The notes beneath the pieces are model-generated. The model saw only the letters and a program-made list of their open reading frames with translations. It was not told where the DNA came from and did not search any database. A program made the translations under genes and the position numbers. A DNA stretch of 11,983 nt from Euryarchaeota archaeon UBA439. Lineage in GTDB: Archaea > Thermoplasmatota > Poseidoniia > Poseidoniales > Thalassarchaeaceae. Location: assembly GCA_002497245.1 (NCBI GenBank), contig DANB01000014.1, positions 1 through 11,983 of the forward strand, given 5' to 3'. Positions 1 to 7,599 of the stretch are shown piece by piece (the first letter of the stretch is position 1; the number at the start of each line of letters is the position of its first letter).

Positions 1-756
1 GAAGATGCTAGAGCTCATAAAGATAAGAGAGTAGAAGATATATGGAAGATTCTGTGTATTCATCTAGGAACTCCTCCAGAAGAATTTGATTGGCAATGGG
101 AAGATAAGGATGGAGAATTCCATAGAAAAGGAAGCATGACTCCTCAAGAATTTGCTAAAGAATATGTAGACATGGATTGGGAAGATTATGTTTGTATTGT
201 TAATGATCCAAGGAATGACTACTACCAAACTTACACTGTAGACTATCTACAGAATGTTGCTGGAGGACCACCAGTAGTTTACCTGAATGTACCGAGTCAA
301 GAAATGAAGAATATTACTCAGAAGTTATTGGAAGATGGTTTACCCGTTTGGATGGGATGCGATGTAGGTAAGCAGATGCATAGAGAAAGAGGTCTTTGGG
401 ATGCTAAATTGTTTGACTTTGCAGAATTATATGGAGCAGAATTTGGTATGGATAAGGCAAATCGTCTAAGATATAGTCAGACAATGATGACACATGCAAT
501 GTTATTCACAGGAGTTGATGTGATTGATGGAGCACCAAGAAGATGGAGAGTTGAGAACTCATGGGGTGCTAAAAAGAGTGGAGAAGAAGGATTCTACACA
601 ATGAATGATTCATGGTATGATGAACATATGTTTGAAATTGCTGCACCCACAGATTATCTTACAGAGAAGATGAAGAAAGGACTTAGCACTACACCTGTAG
701 TATTACCTGCATGGGATCCAATGGGCAGTTTAGCTAAAGATGAAGCTGCTCTTTGA
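1..756 (+). CDS. pepC: Bleomycin hydrolase / aminopeptidase C (peptidase C1B), 5'-truncated
   Basis: The frame is open from base 1, so the gene begins outside the window; 251 C-terminal residues are visible of the roughly 440-450 usual for the family. This papain-fold cysteine aminopeptidase forms a hexameric, self-compartmentalised cytosolic peptidase that trims peptides. Two of the three catalytic residues are present: His165 of the fragment in MTHAMLFTGVD and Asn186 in WRVENSWG. The catalytic Cys lies in the missing part. The signature end LPAWDPMGSLA is present but is followed by six more residues, KDEAAL. In characterised members the protein ends near this point and the C-terminal arm lies in the active-site cleft. 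The Met at 136 is internal, because homologous sequence continues upstream of it. It converges on S10 with a 28-bp gap. Protein degradation fits a peptide-consuming heterotroph (inference). Confidence 0.93.
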   Translation, partial: EDARAHKDKRVEDIWKILCIHLGTPPEEFDWQWEDKDGEFHRKGSMTPQEFAKEYVDMDWEDYVCIVNDPRNDYYQTYTVDYLQNVAGGPPVVYLNVPSQEMKNITQKLLEDGLPVWMGCDVGKQMHRERGLWDAKLFDFAELYGAEFGMDKANRLRYSQTMMTHAMLFTGVDVIDGAPRRWRVENSWGAKKSGEEGFYTMNDSWYDEHMFEIAAPTDYLTEKMKKGLSTTPVVLPAWDPMGSLAKDEAAL

Positions 757-769
757 AAAATCAAAGGCA
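748..769. terminator. Hairpin over the pepC stop codon
   Basis: Bases 748-756 pair with 761-769 around an AAAA loop: nine pairs including one G-U. The pepC TGA (754-756) is inside the stem. It is immediately followed by a second hairpin at 770-788. Its place between convergent genes suggests a 3'-end or termination role, but archaeal terminators are mainly U-tracts, so this is inference. Confidence 0.45.
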
Positions 770-788
770 ATAAGATTAGAAATCTTAT
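770..788. terminator. Perfect 8-bp hairpin over the S10 stop codon
   Basis: ATAAGATT (770-777) and AATCTTAT (781-788) are exact reverse complements around an AGA loop. The S10 stop (complement of TTA at 785-787) is inside the stem. Together with the adjoining hairpin at 748-769 it fills the gap between the two converging genes, so a bidirectional 3'-end element is plausible. It is A+T rich and so only moderately stable. Confidence 0.45.
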
Positions 789-1114
789 CCAAGGTTTCGA
801 AGTGAAAGCTCAATAGTTACTGAATCAGGATATTCAATCATCATAATTGCTTTCAATGCCTTCTCATCCTTTGAACTGTTAGTTACAAGTTCAAGAAGAC
901 GCTTGTGGAAACGCATTTCCCAATGATCCCAAGTCTCTGCTCCTTCACCATCAGGAGATTTTCTGCAAGGAACTACCAATTTCTTAGTAGGTAGAGGTAT
1001 AGGTCCACGAAGTGCAACACCAGATTTATCTGAGATTGCCTTAATTGTAGCACATACCAAGTCTACATCTTTGTGATTATCACCAGTTAACTTGATTGTA
1101 GTGACGACTGGCAT
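785..1114 (-). CDS. rpsJ: Small-subunit ribosomal protein uS10
   Basis: This 109-residue protein of the 30S subunit head matches the length and pattern of archaeal/eukaryotic S10/S20e: N-terminal strand TTIKLTGDN, the RGPIPLPTKK loop that reaches into the ribosome near the 16S rRNA, then the RFHKRLLEL helix and a C-terminal TIELSLRN strand. The ATG start (1112-1114) is preceded by GGTGAG (complement of 1123-1128) with an 8-nt spacer, a good Shine-Dalgarno site. It lies 30 nt downstream of EF-1A in the same direction, the classical archaeal tuf-rpsJ arrangement, and is probably cotranscribed with it. Its stop codon lies within a perfect hairpin shared with the convergent intergenic gap. Confidence 0.97.
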   Translation of the reverse strand: MPVVTTIKLTGDNHKDVDLVCATIKAISDKSGVALRGPIPLPTKKLVVPCRKSPDGEGAETWDHWEMRFHKRLLELVTNSSKDEKALKAIMMIEYPDSVTIELSLRNLG

Positions 1115-1144
1115 TTAATTCACTCACCAATCTTATTTACAAAT

Positions 1145-2431
1145 CTAAGCTTTCTTCTCAATCTTCATACAAACGCCAGCAGCCACGGTCTTACCCATGT
1201 CACGGATAGCGAATCTTGCAAGTTCAGGGAATGAATCCATTTGCTCGATTGCCATTGGCTTGGTAGGTCCGAAACGAATTAGAGCTGCATCTCCAGTCTT
1301 TAGGAACGGAGGGTTTGCTTCCTTTGTCTTCGAATTCTCAAGTAGTTCAACGAATCGAACTGCTACTTGACTGGTGTGGCAGTGGAATACTGGTGTGTAT
1401 CCTGCTCCAATAGCCTTTGGAATATCCATTAACTGGATCTGTCCAACGAATGTCTCATCGTGACGTACAAAGTTAGGTGCACTGTCTGGATAACCAGCAA
1501 CATCTCCACGGCGGATATCTGTTGCAGCTAGACCACGAACGTTGAATCCAACGTTGTCACCAGGCTCTGCCTTTTCGTGAACTGTGTGGTGCATCTCAAT
1601 TGACTTAACCTCAGCTGACTTTTGACTTGGGTTGAAAACTACAGTCTTACCTGAGTTCAAAACACCAGTTTCGATCTTTCCTACTGGAACAGTTCCGATA
1701 CCACTGATTTTGTAAACATCCTGGATAGGAAGTCTTAGTGGACGGTCTGTTGGTTTTGGAGGCATCTGAATCTTATCAATTGCTTCGAATAGAGTAGGTC
1801 CCTTGTACCATCCCATGTTCTCACTCTTGTTGTAGATGTTCTCTCCATAGAAAGATGAACCTGCAATCATTGGAACGTCAGCTGGGTTGAATCCAGCCAT
1901 CTTCAATAGATTAGAAACTTCAGTCTTAACTGCATTATACTTATCTTCAGAGTAGTCAACACCACTAATGTCCATCTTGTTGATGTTAACGATTAGTTGT
2001 TTAACACCTAGAACACGTGCTAAGAAAGCGTGTTCCTTAGTTTGTGCGTTTACACCATCGTTAGCTGCAACACAAAGAACTGCTGCATCTGCTTGACTTG
2101 TTCCGGTGATCATGTTCTTTACGAAATCACGGTGACCAGGTGCGTCAATTACAGTGAAGTAATAATTTGGAGTGTAAAACTCTTTGTGAGCTACGTCGAT
2201 AGTAATTCCACGCTCACGCTCTTCCTTCAGTCCATCCATAACGTAAGCAAGACCGAAACCAGCCTTACCTTGCTCGGATGCAAGTTTCTCATTCTTATCG
2301 ATAACGTGTTGTTCGATATGACCACTATCTAATAGTAGTCTTCCAACTGTTGTCGATTTGCCGTGGTCAACGTGACCAACGAATACAATATTCAAGTGCG
2401 GTTTGCTTTTATCTTCCCATTGTGAACCCAT
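1145..2431 (-). CDS. tuf: Translation elongation factor EF-1A (aEF1A)
   Basis: This 428-residue GTPase delivers aminoacyl-tRNA to the ribosomal A site. Visible motifs are P-loop GHVDHGKST (19-27), switch I GITID (75-79), DAPGH (96-100) and NKMD (151-154), followed by beta-barrel domains II and III. The frame is open further upstream to an ATG at 2482, but the extra 17 residues are not family-like. The ATG at 2429-2431 has AGAGGTG (complement of 2438-2444) six nt upstream and begins MGSQWEDKSKPHLN, as family members do, so it was chosen. Archaea usually carry EF-2 upstream; here the upstream gene is a PKD lipoprotein, so the str cluster is split. The leader contains a TATA-like box and a hairpin that can cover the ribosome binding site. 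Confidence 0.97.
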   Translation of the reverse strand: MGSQWEDKSKPHLNIVFVGHVDHGKSTTVGRLLLDSGHIEQHVIDKNEKLASEQGKAGFGLAYVMDGLKEERERGITIDVAHKEFYTPNYYFTVIDAPGHRDFVKNMITGTSQADAAVLCVAANDGVNAQTKEHAFLARVLGVKQLIVNINKMDISGVDYSEDKYNAVKTEVSNLLKMAGFNPADVPMIAGSSFYGENIYNKSENMGWYKGPTLFEAIDKIQMPPKPTDRPLRLPIQDVYKISGIGTVPVGKIETGVLNSGKTVVFNPSQKSAEVKSIEMHHTVHEKAEPGDNVGFNVRGLAATDIRRGDVAGYPDSAPNFVRHDETFVGQIQLMDIPKAIGAGYTPVFHCHTSQVAVRFVELLENSKTKEANPPFLKTGDAALIRFGPTKPMAIEQMDSFPELARFAIRDMGKTVAAGVCMKIEKKA

Positions 2432-2436
2432 ATGAT

Positions 2437-2470
2437 ACACCTCTAAGTAGCCCGCCGACCGTAGAGGTAT
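2437..2470 (-). promoter_or_regulatory. Leader hairpin that can hide the EF-1A Shine-Dalgarno
   Basis: In the EF-1A mRNA, AUACCUCU (complement of 2463-2470) can pair with AGAGGUGU (complement of 2437-2444), giving eight pairs with one U-G around an 18-nt loop. The 3' arm is the Shine-Dalgarno itself. The loop is unusually G+C rich for this window and contains GTCGGCGG. Folding would block ribosome binding, so translational control is possible (inference). Confidence 0.45.
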
Positions 2471-2518
2471 ATTTGAAACCATTCATCACAATGAATATAT
2501 TGTTCTGTTCCAAATAGA

Positions 2519-2526
2519 GTATAAAC
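2519..2526 (-). promoter_or_regulatory. Candidate TATA box for EF-1A/S10
   Basis: The minus strand reads TTTATACT here, close to the archaeal TTTATATA consensus, inside the 106-bp gap upstream of EF-1A. A start about 25 nt downstream would give a leader of roughly 65 nt including the hairpin at 2437-2470. A second TATA-like run, AATATATT near 2493-2500, would instead start the transcript right at the hairpin. The sequence alone cannot decide between them. Confidence 0.4.
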
Positions 2527-2537
2527 AACGCCGCAGT

Positions 2538-3746
2538 TCATCGATATTCTAGTTCAATAATGAAATGTTTTATCTCTGTGTTGTGAGTTTTCTCATTTTG
2601 TATGTCTGCAGTCCATTGACCAGGCAATTTACCCCTTACTGTAGAGCCACTAATTACCATCCAAACACAGTGATCATCGGAATCACAATCACCAGCATCT
2701 CTGTTATCTGGACCAATCGCTGAGGTATTAGCTACCTCATCATCAGTAGAATTGTAAACATATATGTCAAGTATATTTTCTGAATCCACAGTAATTCCGC
2801 CTGCACCATCATCCTCCTTAGGATAAATCAGTTTTAATCGAAGATAACGAATCTTATCATTTGTTTCGGAATCATATGTTAGAGGATATTCCCAAGTCAT
2901 GATAATTGGATCGTTACCTAAACGACGATCTATTTCAAAATCGGACCAAACACCACGATAGCTGACATACACCTTAGTCTCATCAGTTGATGAAAGTCCG
3001 TTATTGTCTACCACCGTCAAACTAATCTCCCAAGCTCCCGCAGTAATAGCGTCACCAGTAGATGGGAGTGTTTCCCACTCGATTGTTTCACCTGTTGCGT
3101 CAATATCATTCTCAGTATTACCATCATTATCTGAATCATAAGTGGTGTCTAAATCCCAATTCCATTCAACAATATATTCCTCTGCATAGCAGTCAGAATC
3201 ATCAGGATCGCACCCAGCCCATGAATCTGAGGCATCTAAATCAATTTTCGTAGTAAACTCAACTTCTCTATCATTGATTTCTTTATCTTCTTCACAAACC
3301 CATACTAGAACGAAACTTCCAGCAGGAGCGGATTCTCCCTCGCAATCATCATCCTTATCGTCACTTATCTTGGCCTGTGGCTCTCTAGCAGAAGGATCTA
3401 TAATATTCAGCGTCTTTTTTGTTGTAGTTTCTAATGAACCATCACTAACAGTCAATCTTACAGTATATTCACCATCTTGAACATAGGAATGGGTGGTAGT
3501 TAATCCTGAACCAGTATTACCATCGCCAAAGTTCCAAGTAAATGTTAGAGAATCTCCATCAGGATCTGACGAACCTGCTGCATTGAAGGTTATTTCTTCA
3601 CCAGACCTGACATTAGAATCTGGATTCATTGAGAAAGTGGAAGTTGGGGCATTATTACCACTAAACTGGTCCAAACAACCAGCTAAGGGAGTACTAATCA
3701 TCAATAAAACCAACAAAAATGCAAGTCCTCGGAGGCGTGCCATCAT
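2538..3746 (-). CDS. PKD-domain surface lipoprotein
   Basis: This 402-residue protein has a classical lipoprotein signal: MMARLR, a hydrophobic run 7-20 and lipobox LAGC with Cys24 as the lipidation site. A clear PKD beta-sandwich follows (about 34-116), with SSDPDGDSLTFTWNFGDG and DGEYTVRLTVSDG. A second, divergent PKD-like domain (about 160-262) has EWNWDLD and WEISLTVVDNNG, and between them an acidic DSDNDGNTEND (204-214) that looks like a calcium loop. The C-terminal 140 residues are beta-rich and not recognised. Besides Cys24 there are three close Cys pairs (135/151, 179/186, 354/360) that could form disulfides outside the cell. It starts 52 nt after PolB with no clear Shine-Dalgarno; the second Met at 3743 is equally possible. 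The role is unknown; cell-surface adhesion or substrate binding is plausible for PKD proteins. Confidence 0.85.
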   Translation of the reverse strand: MMARLRGLAFLLVLLMISTPLAGCLDQFSGNNAPTSTFSMNPDSNVRSGEEITFNAAGSSDPDGDSLTFTWNFGDGNTGSGLTTTHSYVQDGEYTVRLTVSDGSLETTTKKTLNIIDPSAREPQAKISDDKDDDCEGESAPAGSFVLVWVCEEDKEINDREVEFTTKIDLDASDSWAGCDPDDSDCYAEEYIVEWNWDLDTTYDSDNDGNTENDIDATGETIEWETLPSTGDAITAGAWEISLTVVDNNGLSSTDETKVYVSYRGVWSDFEIDRRLGNDPIIMTWEYPLTYDSETNDKIRYLRLKLIYPKEDDGAGGITVDSENILDIYVYNSTDDEVANTSAIGPDNRDAGDCDSDDHCVWMVISGSTVRGKLPGQWTADIQNEKTHNTEIKHFIIELEYR

Positions 3747-3798
3747 AGTATCCGTAGTATCGATATCTCATCAATCCTACGGCTTCGTGTAATAGTGA

Positions 3799-6447
3799 CT
3801 AAAAGTCAAATAATGACTTCTGTGTGGAAGGATTCTTAGCATAATCTTTCAATTTAGATTCATCAAAATTCAATGCAGAGGTGATTCTTCCAAGTGATTT
3901 GGCCAGTCTATTAACATAGTATTGAGGATCTGGTTTGGGAGGTTCACCTCCTATTTCATCAACTAACCAAGCCTTAACTTCCATGGGACTTGTCTTAGAA
4001 TTAGTGATAATATAGCCTACTTTCATACCCGGAGTAAATTGTAAACCTCTACTTATTCTTTCTTTTGCTGCTCGTACATATGGTAAACTATCTGGATTTG
4101 CGTAAATTTTATCGAAAACCCATTTTCCATATTTTTTATCCCAAGTGCCCTTACATGAACGACTGACAATTAAATCAGATGCAGGTATTTTTCCTTGTTG
4201 AACTTCAGTAATTACCGATTTGGCAAGATTGATTGCGCCTTCTTCATCTCCTTCAAGGATTAATTCAAACATTTGAGTCATTGTTGTGCTAAGTATACTG
4301 AAAGAATCTGTACGTCTAACTTCATAACCTCGTATCAATAACTCTTCACGTGGCCAAATTACTCTACCCACATATCTTTTCTTAGCTCCATGTGAGAAAA
4401 AGGCTGAAAGTGCGGTTTCAAATTCTAACTCTGCTCCTTCTTTAGTAAACTGATTTGCTAACTGCTCACCAAGTTTGATAGTTTCTTCTTTAGCAGATTC
4501 CCAAGCCAATAATTCATTACCGGAATCTGGTTTCTTGGCAGGAGTATTATTTTCCCCCATAGTACAAACAAATATTGAATCAGTATCAGAATATACTACA
4601 TCATATCCATCACTTTCTAGATTAGTAATAATTTCAGTAATATTATACCTAGCCCATTCTGTTATACTAGCACCTAACTTTTCATGTGTGAAGCGATAAA
4701 AACTAGAGGCAAATACTCCATAGAAGGAATTCATAAGAATTTTTACCGCATACTGTAATTGATCATTTAGGAATGCTTCATCTTCATCCCCATTCTCAAG
4801 AGCTGTAGAATATGCTTTCTTATATTTATCACGACTGTTCATTAAATCTTGTAATAATAATGGTACAAGCCCTATTCTTTCATCTTTCGATAAATATCTA
4901 GTATTAGTAATCGGAGAAACAAAATGTGACGAGTCGATTCTTGAATCTCGGATTAATGTCGTTGAACAGATATTATTCGATATCATTATGGAAGGATACA
5001 TAGATTTGAAATCGAGAACGGCTACCCAATTCTTCACTCCTGGTTCTACCTCATGGACATAACCACCAGCTATCTGTTCTCGACTACCAGAAGTACGATT
5101 TGTTGTAGGAATTGCGACTCCATTTCTATCTGCTAATCTTACTACAAGAGAATCAATCCATTGGCTAGTTGTACCTGCAGATGCAGTTTCTACTGTAGTA
5201 GAAGATACTGATGCAAGAGCCTCTTTTCTTGGAATTGACTTCAATCTCTCAAGGATATCTAACGGCAAGATTGTGTCTCTAACACAATATTCCATCACTT
5301 CTTCTGGACGATTTGCCCATTCCATATCCATCTGACTTGCGTCAATATCTAATTTCTGTTTATCATCTTGTTCTGGCCATAAAATATTAGAGACATACCT
5401 AAGTGATTCTCTTTGAGGACTCAAGGTCTGTCTTGCTTGCCACCAAGCATCAAGAGGAATTCTACCAGAAATTCTCCAAACCCTATTTTGTTGGCGTTGA
5501 GGGAATATACGGCCTGTTTTTTTGACACCTATCTCTCTATTTGTCAAAGGGACTCTTCCCCAACCAAACATAGATGATTGTTCTGAAAATGAATTGCTAT
5601 TTTCTTCAGACCTATCCTGCGTTCTCGGAAGATCAAAATTATCGATATTATATCCAGTAATAAAATCAGGATCTTCTTCTCTTACTAATCTTGTAAGGCC
5701 TTCCATTATTTCTCTTTCTGAACCTTTAAATTCATGTATTGTTCGATGACCATTTCTATCAATTACTGCTGCGGCACAAAGAATTGTATTGTGTTTTACA
5801 CTTGTTTCCAAGTCATAAGAAAAGGTTACAAAAGGTGTTGGAAATGGTTCAATACGTTTCAAATCTGATACATCACAAGACATTATTAGGTCGACAGGAT
5901 ATAAGCCCGCTCCGCCGAGTTCCTTAATTCTCTCAGATGCTGAATCTGCATCCTCAATTCTAATAATTTCTTCTGGTGCACGTTCATTTGCCCAAAGAAC
6001 TTCGCCTGAAAATGAGATATGTGGTCCCAAATCACAATCCATTAGCAATCTATGAACTAGTAAAATGTCTGAGCTTGTTACATCCCATCCCTGTGAAGAT
6101 AATTCACTTCTCAATTTCCTAACAATTGTTGTATCTTTCACAAAAACTCTCCAATGAGGTCTTTCCTCTCCTTGATACAACTTATTCCCGAGAGGGAGAG
6201 GGGAACCAACTACTCTAGAGTCTGCTAGAATAGATTCAAAAGATAGACTGGGAGAAATAGAATTTGAGTCATTTTTAGGATCTGAGATTTCAATATATGG
6301 ATTGAGTCCATGGACTAATAATAGTACTGAATGCCCTGATTTTGATCTGCACCATAATTCAATTGCAGTTTTCCCAACATTTCCAGGTAAAGCTCGATTA
6401 TCTCCCGATATAATACAAGCTTCTTCTGTCCATTCCAATGTAAACAC
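3799..6447 (-). CDS. polB: Family B replicative DNA polymerase
   Basis: This 882-residue polymerase has an intact 3'-5' exonuclease: Exo I YDLET (D212, E214), Exo II GYNIDNFD (265-272), Exo III YCVRD (387-391). The polymerase motifs are also intact: A DFKSMYPSI (479-487), B KILMNSFYG (569-577), C YSDTDS (619-624) and thumb KKRY (689-692). It should be a proofreading chromosomal enzyme. The protein ends QKSLFDF (876-882), a PCNA-interacting peptide placed at the extreme C-terminus, tying it to the sliding clamp. It is about 100 residues longer than the common ~775-residue archaeal PolB, with no intein. The start codon is GTG (6445-6447): the frame is closed by a TGA at 6469-6471, no in-frame ATG lies between, and only a weak AGG precedes it. 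It is transcribed divergently from the aminotransferase. Confidence 0.95.
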   Translation of the reverse strand: MFTLEWTEEACIISGDNRALPGNVGKTAIELWCRSKSGHSVLLLVHGLNPYIEISDPKNDSNSISPSLSFESILADSRVVGSPLPLGNKLYQGEERPHWRVFVKDTTIVRKLRSELSSQGWDVTSSDILLVHRLLMDCDLGPHISFSGEVLWANERAPEEIIRIEDADSASERIKELGGAGLYPVDLIMSCDVSDLKRIEPFPTPFVTFSYDLETSVKHNTILCAAAVIDRNGHRTIHEFKGSEREIMEGLTRLVREEDPDFITGYNIDNFDLPRTQDRSEENSNSFSEQSSMFGWGRVPLTNREIGVKKTGRIFPQRQQNRVWRISGRIPLDAWWQARQTLSPQRESLRYVSNILWPEQDDKQKLDIDASQMDMEWANRPEEVMEYCVRDTILPLDILERLKSIPRKEALASVSSTTVETASAGTTSQWIDSLVVRLADRNGVAIPTTNRTSGSREQIAGGYVHEVEPGVKNWVAVLDFKSMYPSIMISNNICSTTLIRDSRIDSSHFVSPITNTRYLSKDERIGLVPLLLQDLMNSRDKYKKAYSTALENGDEDEAFLNDQLQYAVKILMNSFYGVFASSFYRFTHEKLGASITEWARYNITEIITNLESDGYDVVYSDTDSIFVCTMGENNTPAKKPDSGNELLAWESAKEETIKLGEQLANQFTKEGAELEFETALSAFFSHGAKKRYVGRVIWPREELLIRGYEVRRTDSFSILSTTMTQMFELILEGDEEGAINLAKSVITEVQQGKIPASDLIVSRSCKGTWDKKYGKWVFDKIYANPDSLPYVRAAKERISRGLQFTPGMKVGYIITNSKTSPMEVKAWLVDEIGGEPPKPDPQYYVNRLAKSLGRITSALNFDESKLKDYAKNPSTQKSLFDF

Positions 6448-6573
6448 GCTGCCTATTATTGAGGCGTATCATACTCACACTTGTGAAGTTCTCCTATTGC
6501 TATTTTGTGTTTGATTGAGCAAAACCGTTGAAAGCCGTCCCCTCTCCCTAGACATTTAACTGAGGCCGTTATT
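6448..6573. promoter_or_regulatory. Divergent polB / ilvE intergenic region
   Basis: This 126-bp gap must hold both promoters. It contains a 12-bp perfect palindrome, TCACA-CT-TGTGA, at 6475-6486, the only clear symmetric site. No convincing TATA box was recognised for either direction. The ilvE ATG is preceded by GAGG at a rather long distance (about 9 nt), a weak ribosome binding site. Confidence 0.35.
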
Positions 6574-7599
6574 ATGTTAGATGAGTCCAAACCAAGTATA
6601 GATTGGGATAGTTTGACTTTTAGTTTTACAGAAACCGATAGGATGTTTATTTCCAAATGTGAACAGGGTGGTGAATGGGGAGATGGCATAATGCAAGATT
6701 ATCAAGATCTGAAAATTTCGCCTGCTGCAGGTGTTATCAATTATGGTCAAGGTTTGTTTGAAGGAATGAAAGCAAGAAGAGCGGAAGATGGCCGGGTTTT
6801 ACTATTTCGTCCCGAATTTAATGCAAGAAGATCTGCTGATGGTTGTAGAAGGCTAGGAATGCCTCCCGTATCAGAAAAGATGTTCTTAGATGCTGTAAAA
6901 AAAGTAGTAGAAGAAAATATTCGATGGTTGCCTCCTACAGGAAGAGGAGAGTTATACATCAGACCTCTGATTTTTGGTAGTGGAGCAATTTTAGGTGTAG
7001 CTCCAGCTCCTGAATATACATTCTTAATTTATGCAGTACCTGTAGGACCGTACTTCAAGGGCGGTATGAATCCGATTTCTTTGAAAGTTTCAGATGAATA
7101 TCATAGAGCTGCACCAGGCGGATCAGGTGGCGTTAAGGCAATAGGTAATTATGCGCCCGGTATGATGCCATCGAAAAAGGCAAAATCTGAGGGATATGCT
7201 GAAATTATCTATCTGGATGCAGTGAATCACAGATATATTGAGGAAGTTGGAGCTGCTAATTTCTTTTGTGTTAAAGACAAAATAATATACACACCTGAAC
7301 TTACTGGCACTATTTTACCGGGCATTACCAGAATGTCAACTATTGAATTAGCAAGATCACTTGGTTATGAAGTCCAAGAAACAAAAGTCGATGTTTCTTT
7401 TGCTATGACTGCAGATGAAGCCTTTTGTGCAGGTACAGCAGCAGTAATCTCCCCTATTGGTTCAATAGAACATGGCGGAGAAATTGCTAATTACAGCGAT
7501 GGAGGAATTGGAGAAATAACTCAAGAATTATACACGGCACTTACCGATATAATGAATGGAAGAGTTGAAGATAAATTTGGATGGACGCCTGAAATATGA
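6574..7599 (+). CDS. ilvE: Branched-chain amino acid aminotransferase, type II
   Basis: This 341-residue fold-type IV PLP enzyme interconverts valine, leucine and isoleucine with their 2-oxo acids, using glutamate/2-oxoglutarate. The pattern is that of the eukaryote-like type II branch: YGQGLFEGMKA (57-67), LFRPEFNARR (77-86), RRLGMP (92-97) and GELYIRP (125-131). Lys188 in GGVKAIGNYA is the Schiff-base lysine. EEVGAANFF (223-231) carries the conserved Glu and Asn near the cofactor, and GTAAVI (287-292) the phosphate-binding region. The length is normal (about 340-360). It stands alone between divergent polB and convergent SRP19, and its TGA ends one base before the complement of the SRP19 stop begins. 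No other ilv/leu genes are in the window. Confidence 0.95.
   Translation: MLDESKPSIDWDSLTFSFTETDRMFISKCEQGGEWGDGIMQDYQDLKISPAAGVINYGQGLFEGMKARRAEDGRVLLFRPEFNARRSADGCRRLGMPPVSEKMFLDAVKKVVEENIRWLPPTGRGELYIRPLIFGSGAILGVAPAPEYTFLIYAVPVGPYFKGGMNPISLKVSDEYHRAAPGGSGGVKAIGNYAPGMMPSKKAKSEGYAEIIYLDAVNHRYIEEVGAANFFCVKDKIIYTPELTGTILPGITRMSTIELARSLGYEVQETKVDVSFAMTADEAFCAGTAAVISPIGSIEHGGEIANYSDGGIGEITQELYTALTDIMNGRVEDKFGWTPEI

Noticed and set aside
2432..2482. In-frame upstream extension of EF-1A to the ATG at 2482
   Set aside because: The extra 17 residues do not resemble the family, and the ATG at 2431 has a strong Shine-Dalgarno at the right spacing.
3752..3782. Inverted repeat CCGTAG...CTACGG between PolB and the PKD gene
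   Set aside because: Only six pairs with a 19-nt loop and no neighbouring support; expected by chance at this length.
3493..3792. Open frame opposite the PKD lipoprotein start
   Set aside because: It is antisense to a well-supported gene and its translation shows no domain or signal.
3799..6447. Intein or frameshift in the long PolB
   Set aside because: All exonuclease and polymerase motifs are in order with normal spacing, and no intein splice junctions were seen.
6456..6689. 77-codon open frame spanning the polB/ilvE gap on the minus strand
   Set aside because: It is mostly the complement of the aminotransferase N-terminus and has no conserved pattern.
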